NCBI RefSeq assembly: GCF_043557345.1 | Contig: NZ_JBIFFV010000010.1 | Coordinates: 86,908-150,907, forward strand | Length of the DNA: 64,000 nt | From: Sulfitobacter sp043557345 | Lineage (GTDB): Bacteria > Pseudomonadota > Alphaproteobacteria > Rhodobacterales > Rhodobacteraceae | Direction: 5' to 3' | Shown: in pieces, positions 54,843 through 62,714 of the stretch | Numbering within the stretch: position 1 is the first letter of the stretch | Layout of the letters: each line of letters begins with the position of its first letter | Position numbers and translations under genes: made by a program | The notes under the pieces: generated by a model | What the model was told of the DNA's origin: nothing | Databases searched by the model: none | The model's input: only the letters and a program-made list of their open reading frames with translations

Positions 54843-54902
54843 GTCAAACTACCAGCGGGACGAACAAGTCCGGGTAAGGACCATCCCGTTAGGAGAGGCG
54901 CT

Positions 54903-57059
54903 CTAAACAGCCATGTGTTCCAAATCGTACTTCCGAAGCCATGGAACGAGAGGTTCGATTGAACTGGCTGGAAACAATGAGTTGCGTGCAAAATCTGCGA
55001 CGCGACCAAGTTCATTACGCAAAAAGTCGACTGCTCTATTTTCGGCAGATATGTGGCCCTCGGGCATTACAACTACCAGATCATAGATCGTCGCTCTTTC
55101 CTTATCTGGTGATCTTCGAAGTATTCTTCCTCGGCGTTGAATAAATTGCCGTGGGTTGCGAGAACTTGCGACCAAGTATGCCGTTTGACATGCTGGAACG
55201 TCAATACCTTCGTCGAGGCATCGTATGGCCACCAATGCTTCAGTTTCACCGTCCTTGAATTTGCTAAGTATTTCTCGTCTTTGCTGACGGTTTTCCTCGG
55301 AGGTGAACGGGGATACACTTACACCCTTTTGCATCAACAGCTTGGCAACTGCATGCCGCTGCTTCAACTCTACTGAACTCGCCTCGAAACCTAACTCATC
55401 ATCATCAGTCATCAATGTCTTTCCGTCGCTACAGTAGAAAAGCGAATGTGTTTTCACAGGATTCCTATCAAGTAAACGCTCTAGCTCAGAGATTTTGTTT
55501 TCGGCAGCTCCTACAAGGCGAGCTCTCCGCATCAATAGCGACTTTAATCTCTTTTCTCCTTTGCCTTCATCGGCGCTTGTTGTGGAAGCAAACATCCTGG
55601 CAATCTGATCACTCATTTCTATGTAGTCTTCTGCTTCCTCAAGCGTCAGCTCAACGGGTATCGGTATGTACTCATATGGTGTAAGTACGTTGTCGCGGAC
55701 TGCGTCTGCGAGGTCATATTTAAAGACAGAACGATCGTAAATGGTTCGAAGCCGTTCGTTCGCTTCATCGTCGAGATAATGAAAAGGCGTCGCAGAGAGC
55801 CCAATACGAAACCGTGCCCCAGGGAGCAACTTATCAACAAAACCTCTTGAGCCATGGTGATGACATTCATCACCAATAAAGAAAGTGCGCGACAAATCAA
55901 GTTGGCTAGCAAACGATTGAAAATGCGTGGATTTTAGTGTCTTATTCACTACCACGATAGCAATGAATTCACTCTGCACTCCACGATTACGCCGAAGATA
56001 ACTGTTTACCAATGGCTCCCAAGCTGATCTCGAGCCGTAGCATTGAATAGCATTGATGTTGAACATGCGGAGTTCTTCACACCATTGGTCAGCGAGGTCT
56101 TGGTAGGGGACAGCAATAACTAGAGCAATTCCTTCATTTGCTTCGATTGTCTTAGTGGCTCCGTATATTGCCGTGATGGTTTTACCAGCACCGGTCGCTA
56201 ACTCAAGAATGCCGTTGTAGTCATTTCCGCTCCAAGCTCTAAGCGCTTCAAGTTGGTGTAGGCGCATAGAGAATTTTCTCCCGTGTATCTTTTCAGGAAC
56301 CGATGGCTTTAAACGCTTTTCTGCTCCTCTATTTTCGAAGAATACTCTAACGCGCTCGTTCTCTACTTCAGTTGTCGGTTTATCTGGAAATCTCTCTGAT
56401 ACGAAGTTCAACCCCTCCTTGATAGCTTCTGGCAAGGTGCAAACGACTGTCGAGCTTTCTGTCTCACCGGACCACAATTTTGCGAAACGATCTTGGTGTC
56501 GCAGAACGTAATTTCGTTGCCCACCATTCCATGAACGAAAGACTGTTATTTCTTCGGAGTTATAGCGTGGGTCTAGAGCACTCATGGTCTCATTCATCGA
56601 GCCACTGAAGCTGATCAAGTCTCCATAGCCATCTTCCATTATGCCAATCTTTTTGTGAAATAGACCCTTTGGACGCAGCGCGACCTTCATTTCCAGGCGT
56701 CCGGCTGAGAAAAGCCATGCCAATAGACGAATGCGATACTCTAGCAAGCTGTTTGAGTTTTGCTCGATAATGCTACGAAAATCAGGAAAGACGTCAGTTG
56801 TGAAAGGTTCCGCCAAACCTTTTCGAATCGCTTCAAAATCTTCAGGCGCTACAAGCTTTCCAAAGATCAGTCTGATGCTACCTTCGTTCTCCACAATTCG
56901 CGACATCGCCTCAGGCGCTTTTAGCAAGACACCTAATGAAAAATAGCCAACAGCCCTATCATAGTTGATCGCATCGCGAAGGGATGGGAGGAAAAACTCA
57001 GAGTAAATGTTATCCACTTCAGAATCGTATTCATCTTTAAGATTCAATTTTCGGAACAT
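54903..57059 (-). CDS. Phospholipase-D nuclease/DEAD helicase fusion (restriction component)
   Basis: 718 residues. Residues 1 to about 200 are a phospholipase-D-type domain: H135-x-K137 with D143 in FHKKIGIMEDG, then FSGSMNE. From about 265 it is an SF2 helicase: LATGAGKTITAIYG (motif I), FIGDECHHHGS (II), GLSATPF (III) and RQFIQRRGRILRR (VI). Such fusions accompany phosphorothioation systems as restriction enzymes. It is the last gene of the operon, and in transcription order fits SspH of an SspFGH set, but I did not verify the lettering. Confidence 0.82.
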   Translation of the reverse strand: MFRKLNLKDEYDSEVDNIYSEFFLPSLRDAINYDRAVGYFSLGVLLKAPEAMSRIVENEGSIRLIFGKLVAPEDFEAIRKGLAEPFTTDVFPDFRSIIEQNSNSLLEYRIRLLAWLFSAGRLEMKVALRPKGLFHKKIGIMEDGYGDLISFSGSMNETMSALDPRYNSEEITVFRSWNGGQRNYVLRHQDRFAKLWSGETESSTVVCTLPEAIKEGLNFVSERFPDKPTTEVENERVRVFFENRGAEKRLKPSVPEKIHGRKFSMRLHQLEALRAWSGNDYNGILELATGAGKTITAIYGATKTIEANEGIALVIAVPYQDLADQWCEELRMFNINAIQCYGSRSAWEPLVNSYLRRNRGVQSEFIAIVVVNKTLKSTHFQSFASQLDLSRTFFIGDECHHHGSRGFVDKLLPGARFRIGLSATPFHYLDDEANERLRTIYDRSVFKYDLADAVRDNVLTPYEYIPIPVELTLEEAEDYIEMSDQIARMFASTTSADEGKGEKRLKSLLMRRARLVGAAENKISELERLLDRNPVKTHSLFYCSDGKTLMTDDDELGFEASSVELKQRHAVAKLLMQKGVSVSPFTSEENRQQRREILSKFKDGETEALVAIRCLDEGIDVPACQTAYLVASSRNPRQFIQRRGRILRRSPDKERATIYDLVVVMPEGHISAENRAVDFLRNELGRVADFARNSLFPASSIEPLVPWLRKYDLEHMAV

Positions 57060-57523
57060 TAAAATTCTGGCTCAATTATATCTGTCTCTCGATCGTTAGT
57101 TCTCGGTGGTCTCACTCCAATAGAATTGAGCCCGCGCCAAACACTGTCCTGAACATCGAGGTCAGCGTGGCGCTCTATCCATGACTGTACAAGCTCCAAT
57201 CCTCCGTTCGCATATTCTTCATATGTCTGAATACAGTCCTTTTCGCGTTCAGGCCTGAGAATGTCGGAAGAACCGCTATCAGCCAAAGCTAGTGCAAAAA
57301 CAACGTCTACTGCTTCATTTAACTGATACTGAGCCCCTGCAATATCCTCGGTGCCCACATGTGGATCAAGTGGTAATTTGCGGCGCTCCTTATATCCAAG
57401 TATTGCACAGAAGGTTAATGCTTCCCTTAGTGTCGGAAACATCGATGCGTCTCTCCCGCCCAAGAGCTGTAATGTGGCTTCAAATTTCTTACTACGCTTT
57501 ACAGGCAAATGAATAATACGCAT
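57059..57523 (-). CDS. Small component of the phosphorothioate restriction operon
   Basis: 154 residues. It has a beta-rich start (MRIIHLPVKRSKKF) followed by an all-helical acidic body (ILRPEREKDCIQTYEEYANGGLELVQSW). It resembles in size and pattern the dnd-associated small proteins (a 'dnd system-associated protein 4' type is possible), recalled only. It abuts both neighbours (its start overlaps the ATPase stop and its stop meets the helicase start), so it is expressed stoichiometrically with them. Confidence 0.6.
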   Translation of the reverse strand: MRIIHLPVKRSKKFEATLQLLGGRDASMFPTLREALTFCAILGYKERRKLPLDPHVGTEDIAGAQYQLNEAVDVVFALALADSGSSDILRPEREKDCIQTYEEYANGGLELVQSWIERHADLDVQDSVWRGLNSIGVRPPRTNDRETDIIEPEF

Positions 57524-59556
57524 CAGCCTGTCACCTCCACAATGCAGGTACCTTCGATTTCACTATTATATTTCGTGAGATCATAGCTTTTGCCACGGAT
57601 CTCAAGTGTCTCAGATACCTTGTTTTTCTGTTCACTGCGATTGTGCCTTGTGAGAACATACTCGCTCCCTATTTTCTTGCCCAGTGACGCCATCACTGCA
57701 TCCGATGCCTGTGATGTCGAAACTAGCAAAATCACTTGAGACGCCAATTTCGGAAGAAACTCGGCAACACTACCTCGATACAATGGATCCAAATGGCCAA
57801 AAGGAGAGTCGACCACGAGCGGCGCTACGGTACCTGGCAACAAAATGTCGTCATTGTCATTTTCTCGCTCTTTGGCATATTTTGCGATTGCTCCTGTGAA
57901 AGCCAAACCAAGCAGTTGGTTTTCACCCGTACTCTTTGCTACCTCTGTCTGTCGTTCATCAAGTAGAAGGAGCTGATAGTTGCGGTCCAGCGAAACCTTT
58001 GCTGGCTTCCGCATGAACTTCTGTACAATCTCGTCAATTTCCCTCTCGATTGCTGATCTTGCATTCTCTTCTTCGCGCTTAAGCCTCTCTTCAAGGCGGT
58101 TTGTGAGTGCAGCTGAAAGTTGCGCCCTTTTGACGTAGCGCCGCGCAGCCTCCGATTTTTCAGTAAGTTGGTTGAGCTGGAGTTTTAGATTATTCTTTTG
58201 AGTTTCGTAACTATTTATCGCAGTTTTCAACTCAATTGTTCTTGCTTCTGCCTGACGCTTTTGCGTAATAGCTCGAGAGCGCGCGGCTTCCTTTTCCGAT
58301 ATATCCGTCAGAGGGTTTTCGGAAAGTTCCTTTGAGATTTCCAATAAATCAGAATCAAGGCGTGCAACCTCGCCCGTTAGAGTTTTTAATTCTTCATTGT
58401 TTCGCTCATAATCCACCCAGGCATTTTCTGCCTTTGCACTGAGATTTCCAAGTGCAGACGTCGTAGACATCACCCGAGACATAACTGCTTGATCTCCGGC
58501 AGTGTCTAAAAGTGACTTAATTTTTTCGAATTCAATGCTTCCTTTTTCGAAAGGTCGACCGCAAATACAGTTTTCGTCCTCTAAGATTTCATCGACAAAC
58601 TTTTGATCATATGGGGCTGGGAGTTTCCCTCTGGTGTCTTCTTGTGAGATCACTTTATTAGCTTCACGGACTAGTTCCTCCGCGAGAATGGCGGTCGAAT
58701 ATCGTTGAAACCATTTTTGAGATCGGTCTTCTGCCTTGCTCTTATGCGTTTCCTTTAACTTGATCTGCGCTTCTAGACCGGCTCGTATTTTCTGTGCCTT
58801 TTTAGTTGGCTCAGCGCCAGCTAGTTCTTGATTTAGCCTCTCTATGCGGCTGTCCGCTGCTGAAATCTCTGTTTCTAGCTTTCCCAGTTGTTCCTCTGCA
58901 CTCGCGATTCGTCCGTCGACAGTCACTATTTGGCTTTCAATATCTTGGGCTTGAGACCCAGTATTGTCCGCAGCTTGCTTGTTATAGTCTCTAAAGGCTT
59001 TCTGGAGGTCCCCAAGCGCCATCCGGGCGACAGTTGAGCCGAGAATTCCTTTTACAGCCTCACCAAATTTTTTGGCTCCTGATGAGCCTGTATAGCGACT
59101 AGTAGCCTCACCGTAGAAGAAGAAATGCGGAGCCATCTCTCGCGGAATGACTGAATTGATGAACCGGTCAGGTCTTGCTTTTGATGTCGGAACTTCACCA
59201 CCGTCGAGAATTTCGCTCAATGCAAGAGGGTTTGTGGTTTCTGTTCTTTGATCATAGGTTCTGGATGCTCGGTATGTCCTTCCATCATGAATGAAATCAA
59301 TTTGCACTTGTGCTTTAGACGCTCCATCTGCCTCTATGGAAAATTCATTAACGAGTTTCGTTGGGTTTTCGAACTCGTTCTCACTGGGCAAGATGCCAAA
59401 GAAGCACCAGTTTATCGCAGCCAACAGGCTCGTCTTTCCAACGCCGTTTTCCGCCCGAATAAGCGTAACATTCTTTAGAGGGTCAGTTGAAACCCACAAG
59501 TCGTTTTCACCATAAAAGCTACGCCAGTTTTTTATTCTAATAAATTCAAGTATCAT
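57523..59556 (-). CDS. DndD/SMC-like ATPase of the restriction operon
   Basis: 677 residues. N-terminal Walker A AENGVGKTSLLAAINW (35-50), long coiled coils (about 200-280 and 380-520), a CxC (C330-C332 in ENCICGRPF) like a zinc hook, then the ABC-type signature TGENQLLGLAF and Walker B PLVVDSPFGHLDP. Layout matches DndD-type SMC/Rad50-like ATPases of phosphorothioation systems, probably a DNA sensor or motor for the nuclease/helicase. A 54-residue gene precedes it by only a few bases. Confidence 0.8.
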   Translation of the reverse strand: MILEFIRIKNWRSFYGENDLWVSTDPLKNVTLIRAENGVGKTSLLAAINWCFFGILPSENEFENPTKLVNEFSIEADGASKAQVQIDFIHDGRTYRASRTYDQRTETTNPLALSEILDGGEVPTSKARPDRFINSVIPREMAPHFFFYGEATSRYTGSSGAKKFGEAVKGILGSTVARMALGDLQKAFRDYNKQAADNTGSQAQDIESQIVTVDGRIASAEEQLGKLETEISAADSRIERLNQELAGAEPTKKAQKIRAGLEAQIKLKETHKSKAEDRSQKWFQRYSTAILAEELVREANKVISQEDTRGKLPAPYDQKFVDEILEDENCICGRPFEKGSIEFEKIKSLLDTAGDQAVMSRVMSTTSALGNLSAKAENAWVDYERNNEELKTLTGEVARLDSDLLEISKELSENPLTDISEKEAARSRAITQKRQAEARTIELKTAINSYETQKNNLKLQLNQLTEKSEAARRYVKRAQLSAALTNRLEERLKREEENARSAIEREIDEIVQKFMRKPAKVSLDRNYQLLLLDERQTEVAKSTGENQLLGLAFTGAIAKYAKERENDNDDILLPGTVAPLVVDSPFGHLDPLYRGSVAEFLPKLASQVILLVSTSQASDAVMASLGKKIGSEYVLTRHNRSEQKNKVSETLEIRGKSYDLTKYNSEIEGTCIVEVTG

Positions 59557-59558
59557 TA

Positions 59559-59723
59559 TTACACTCGATCAATATTGGCTTCGATAATTTTTTTAACTTC
59601 CGACGGAATTCCCCTCGCGGTCTCGCCATTCTCAAAATAATTGAGGCGGACCTTGTCGACGACTTGTCGTATAATTTTGTCCATCTCTTGTGCATTGAAC
59701 GGATGGTCTCCTGTTGAGGTCAT
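59559..59723 (-). CDS. Putative 54-residue protein at the head of the restriction operon
   Basis: The frame reads MTSTGDHPFNAQEMDKII and ends EANIDRV, stopping 2 bases before the ATPase ATG at 59556. Helical, charged, with KKIIEANIDR near its C-terminus; no family recognised. A GGAG lies 12 bases before the ATG, which is a bit long. The spacing argues that it is a real gene coupled to the ATPase rather than chance, but it could also be an upstream leader frame. Confidence 0.55.
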   Translation of the reverse strand: MTSTGDHPFNAQEMDKIIRQVVDKVRLNYFENGETARGIPSEVKKIIEANIDRV

Positions 59724-59763
59724 ATTTTAAGTCTCCATTCTTGACCGCTCTTATGCTGACCGT

Positions 59764-59784
59764 AAGAGCTTTACCAAAGAGCTT
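59764..59784 (-). promoter_or_regulatory. Tandem AAGAGCTT repeats upstream of the restriction operon
   Basis: AAGAGCTT occurs at 59764-59771 and 59777-59784 (13-base period), 41-61 bases before the first start codon of the leftward operon. The place fits an operator or activator site overlapping the promoter. Confidence 0.4.
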
Positions 59785-59874
59785 GTTACGACAAAATAAA
59801 GTTGCTTGATGTGATCTTTGAACGCAACCCCTTGGTCGATCTCGACTTGCACTTTCTGATCCGCCGTATGAAAC

Positions 59875-60121
59875 GCTGGGATGCCCCCGCTGGAGTTCTC
59901 GATACGGAAAGCCTACGGGCAATGCCTTCATCGAAGGGTTTAACGACAGGTTCCGTGCAGAGCGGCTGAACGCGCACTGGTTCATAGGCTATGAAGGTAC
60001 GGTCGAAACATTGAAGGCTTGGCGTAGGTATTACAACGGAGAACGACCGCACGGCGCAATCGGAAACAAAGTCCCGGTGGCGCTGACGAACTTGCTAGAC
60101 GCAACCAGGCCGTCTGCCTGA
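59875..60121 (+). pseudogene. IS3-family transposase C-terminal fragment
   Basis: From 59909 the frame reads KPTGNAFIEGFNDRFRAERL then HWFIGYEGTVETLKAWRRYY and ERPHGAIGNKVPV, stop at 60121: the end of an IS3-type OrfB. Just upstream, LEFS appears in another frame, so the fragment is frameshifted as well as truncated. It differs from the remnant at 32209-33130. Confidence 0.75.
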
Positions 60122-60273
60122 TAAAAATGCGGAAAATGCAGTCCTGATTGAGTGCGCTTTGGGTAGCACAGCATTACCTGAAATAGCGGAGTTTAAGGTG
60201 GGCAGGTTGGCGCCTTTAAATCGTGTTTTAAGCTGCCTGTGATAATTTATGCCCATAGAATGGGTGTAGGCAG

Positions 60274-60453
60274 ATGATTGATAGAGAAGGGGCGATCGAA
60301 GCTGGATTGAAGTATATTGCCAAAGCGATAGTGACACGCGCTGATGGACACATGTATGTTCCTATTTTCGAACGCTTGGAAGAGGAATTGCAGCGCATAC
60401 GATCGGAGAGTAGTTTGAAGAGCCGCATACGCAAGATTGCAGATATAGACTAA
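60274..60453 (+). CDS. Small hypothetical protein beside the integrase
   Basis: 59 residues (MIDREGAIEAGLKYIAKAI then ERLEEELQRI). A compact, helical, charged protein without a recognised family. Its end overlaps by 4 bases the end of the integrase gene on the other strand. Weak ribosome binding site (AGG close to the ATG). Coherent codon use makes it more likely real than not; it may be an excision or regulatory accessory. Confidence 0.5.
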   Translation: MIDREGAIEAGLKYIAKAIVTRADGHMYVPIFERLEEELQRIRSESSLKSRIRKIADID

Positions 60454-61880
60454 AGCGATGATGAACTAATCCGGTGTCCTTCGTCCTCAAGTATCCTGTC
60501 AATCAATGCATGTATTTGGTCTGGGGGGCGTGGATGCCACGTCGCCGTTGGAAAAACGACTAGCTCTGCTAAAAGCGCTTGGATTTCTAGCTTCGTTCTG
60601 TTCCCATATACTTCGCGGCCGCGAATCTTCTTTATCGAATGGCCCATCATGAACCCGCGCTCTTCGTTATCTATCCGAGCTCTTCGCATCCTTGTTTCGT
60701 AGCTGTGCCGGAGGCCCGAAAGTTGGTGGTCCATTGTTGGCAGCAGATGGTTCTCTTTGAAATACTTAGCTACGGTATTGCTAAAACTTCCTTTACCACG
60801 ATACGCGGGAAAGCCGAAAGGGTTTCTTCTCATCGCGTCGAGAGCGGCCCCGACGAGCGGTACTTTTCTTGTGGAGGCCCTAGTTTTGATCTCTCGCTTG
60901 TGGTCTCCGGATGTCTCTAATTTAATGTCGAGGTGTGGTACGTTTTCAGAAAGTTTAATCGATGACTTTGGCAGGTCGTAAATTTCAGTTTGTCTACATC
61001 CGGTCTCAGCACAAATGATTAGGATATCTCTGGCCTGCTGGTTCAAGCCTGCAAGTTTCTCACCAGTCAGTATCGTTTCTTTGATCCATTTGGGGGTGAA
61101 CTCCGGTTTTTGATATTCTTCGGATAGTTTTTCCCAGTTGGGCTTCTCGATGGGGTTCAAATCCTTGAAAGGATTGATGTACTCATCAATCTCAAAGTTG
61201 GTGTAGAATGCGTCTACCAATGAACGAAGATACCCAATGTGTTTTTGTGCGTACGTTGTAGCGATTTCTTCCGTATACACACGGTTCACCCAGTAGCGCC
61301 TCACTAAGTACGCATCGTCTCGGGTCACATTGGCGATAGGTTTATCTTGAACGGCTGCTACAAACGCTGCGGCTGCGCGTTTATATTTATTGGCCCAAGT
61401 TCTTTTTTGACGCGCATTCTTATTTTGCACGTGCGTTGGAAGGTACTGGGCCATATTCTCGGCGGCTTCAGTTATCAAAGTTTGCGGTAACTCGAATCCT
61501 CCAAGCGTCGCCGCAAAAAGTGCGCTTTGTGCAGCTGGATCTCGGGTCTGTAGTTGCAATAACCTACCGAGGAGTGCTTCGAGGCTGCCGTTTGCAAGTT
61601 CGTTTGCGGTAGTGGGCCGCAGGCCTTCACTGTTAGCTAGCTCTACCATAGCTTTGAAAGCATCTGCCGAACTGTTGAAGGCTTTCCCCGAAGCTCGAGC
61701 TTTGAGCTCAATGAGCCATCTTTGTTTGACCTGCGGCGATAGGGCCTCTGCCTCCATCCTGCTGTCAGTCCGTAAGGACTCGGTTATGTAGGTTGAGCTG
61801 AAGACGTGCTCGTATCGTTTGGGGCGTCGCATGCGAAACCAAAATACGTTCCCGCGTTTAACCAAGTGTTTCATGTGCAT
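60450..61880 (-). CDS. Tyrosine integrase of the tRNA-Phe island
   Basis: 476 residues from the ATG at 61880 (MHMKHLVKRGNVFWFRMRRP); the second Met at 61874 is also possible. The frame continues upstream to 62033, but there it is simply read through the attR site. The KRGNVFWFRMRRP start is the DUF6538 type found in alphaproteobacterial integrases. Catalytic residues: ICAETGCRQTEIYDL (Arg), HQLSGLRHSYETRM (His-x-x-Arg region) and RGREVYGNRT (Tyr). It would recombine the tRNA-Phe 3' end with the island's att site. Confidence 0.9.
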   Translation of the reverse strand: MHMKHLVKRGNVFWFRMRRPKRYEHVFSSTYITESLRTDSRMEAEALSPQVKQRWLIELKARASGKAFNSSADAFKAMVELANSEGLRPTTANELANGSLEALLGRLLQLQTRDPAAQSALFAATLGGFELPQTLITEAAENMAQYLPTHVQNKNARQKRTWANKYKRAAAAFVAAVQDKPIANVTRDDAYLVRRYWVNRVYTEEIATTYAQKHIGYLRSLVDAFYTNFEIDEYINPFKDLNPIEKPNWEKLSEEYQKPEFTPKWIKETILTGEKLAGLNQQARDILIICAETGCRQTEIYDLPKSSIKLSENVPHLDIKLETSGDHKREIKTRASTRKVPLVGAALDAMRRNPFGFPAYRGKGSFSNTVAKYFKENHLLPTMDHQLSGLRHSYETRMRRARIDNEERGFMMGHSIKKIRGREVYGNRTKLEIQALLAELVVFPTATWHPRPPDQIHALIDRILEDEGHRISSSSL

Positions 61881-61889
61881 TGCCAGTTC

Positions 61890-61910
61890 TGTATCACAAA
61901 ATGTATCACA
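61890..61910 (+). repeat. Right TGTATCACA tandem pair (candidate integrase arm site)
   Basis: Two copies of TGTATCACA with a 3-base spacer lie just upstream of the integrase start and 105 bases inside attR, in the same orientation as the left pair. Confidence 0.6.
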
Positions 61911-62014
61911 AAGCCTAGCTATGCGGTTCGCTTCCGACTGTCTATCCATCATATAATAGGTAATAAAAACAAATCGTTGGACTTTTGTTCGTTTTTGTGT
62001 GATGGCGTAAAGTG

Positions 62015-62036
62015 TTCCGCCCCCGGGCACCATTTT
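62015..62036 (+). repeat. attR: duplicated tRNA-Phe 3' end
   Basis: Exact copy of the 22 bases at 31783-31804. Host DNA resumes to its right and GC content rises again. Confidence 0.93.
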
Positions 62037-62153
62037 ACCAAATCAGACAGGCCACACCCCTCGCCCCTCGAAGCGCGTGATTTCCCTCACCCGCAACGGA
62101 ACAGGCGCGTCTTTCCCAGCGTTGTCCCGCTACCTAGTTAGAGGAGAGCAACC

Positions 62154-62327
62154 ATGGCAAATGACGACCAAGCTAAAGGCAAGGCGAAAGACATTGGTGG
62201 CAAGCTGAAAGAAGAAGCCGGCGATGCCACAGGCAACGAAGACCTGAAGCACGAAGGTCAGGCCGATCAGGCCGAGGGCAAGGTGCAAAAGGGCCTCGGC
62301 GACGCCAAGGAAAAACTATCCGACTGA
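62154..62327 (+). CDS. CsbD family stress protein
   Basis: 57 residues with GAGGAGAG upstream. The lysine/glycine-rich hydrophilic sequence with KGKAKDIGGKLKEEAGDATG and GQADQAEGKVQKGLGDAKE repeats is the CsbD pattern; in Bacillus it is under general stress control. Disordered, molecular role unknown. A strong terminator follows. Confidence 0.88.
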   Translation: MANDDQAKGKAKDIGGKLKEEAGDATGNEDLKHEGQADQAEGKVQKGLGDAKEKLSD

Positions 62328-62332
62328 TCCGC

Positions 62333-62365
62333 AAAAGCGCGCCTCTTCGCGGAGGCGCGCTTTTT
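62333..62365 (+). terminator. Intrinsic terminator after csbD
   Basis: A 13-bp perfect stem (AAAAGCGCGCCTC and its complement) with a 6-base loop is followed by five T. It can also serve the convergent Pmp3 gene. Confidence 0.9.
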
Positions 62366-62388
62366 CTATTTGGTGTGCTGCCGCGCGA

Positions 62389-62547
62389 TCATCTTTTGAT
62401 GATGATATAGAGCGCGTGGATGATCCCGGGCAAATAGCCCAGCAAAGTCAGAAGAATATTGATCCAGAAATGCTTTCCCAGACCTTCCTGCAAAAACACC
62501 CCAAGAGGGGGCAGTAGGATCGCGATGATGATGCGAATGATGTCCAT
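62389..62547 (-). CDS. YqaE/Pmp3 family membrane peptide
   Basis: 52 residues, two transmembrane helices: MDIIRIIIAILLPPLGVFLQ and an INILLTLLGYLPGIIHALYII part. Pmp3 proteins are small stress-induced membrane peptides affecting ion homeostasis. The start at 62547 is the only suitable ATG. Its position beside csbD and mscS forms a small stress-adaptation patch. Confidence 0.85.
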   Translation of the reverse strand: MDIIRIIIAILLPPLGVFLQEGLGKHFWINILLTLLGYLPGIIHALYIIIKR

Positions 62548-62714
62548 GGTGTCACGCCGCCGGCTGTGCCGAGCTCCTTTATAGGTGGATTACGCCTCGC
62601 CCTAAGCTAGCTTTCTGTCATCCGAGGGCCAGCGAACCCCGGGCCGAATGACGCGCAATTAACACTCGCCGCAGCTTTTTGCGGCAATCTAGCAAAAGCC
62701 AGAGGAGGGGCAGG

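Larger units (their letters stand above)
31801..62036. mobile_element. 30-kb genomic island integrated at tRNA-Phe
   Basis: Bounded by the 22-bp tRNA repeat, with a tyrosine integrase reading inward at the right end. Base composition is clearly more AT-rich than both flanks, and gene content is accessory: IS elements, recombinases and defence genes. No conjugation or replication genes are visible, so it is an integrative, not self-transmissible, element as far as can be seen. Confidence 0.92.

Noticed and set aside
61881..62033. Extended integrase start at 62033
   Set aside because: The extra codons are the attR site and the TGTATCACA repeats read as protein; homologues start at the KRGNVFWF region.
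31801..62036. CRISPR array or cas genes in the island
   Set aside because: No regularly spaced repeats and no Cas-like proteins were seen.
31801..62036. Prophage interpretation of the island
   Set aside because: No capsid, tail, terminase or lysis genes; only recombinases and defence cargo.
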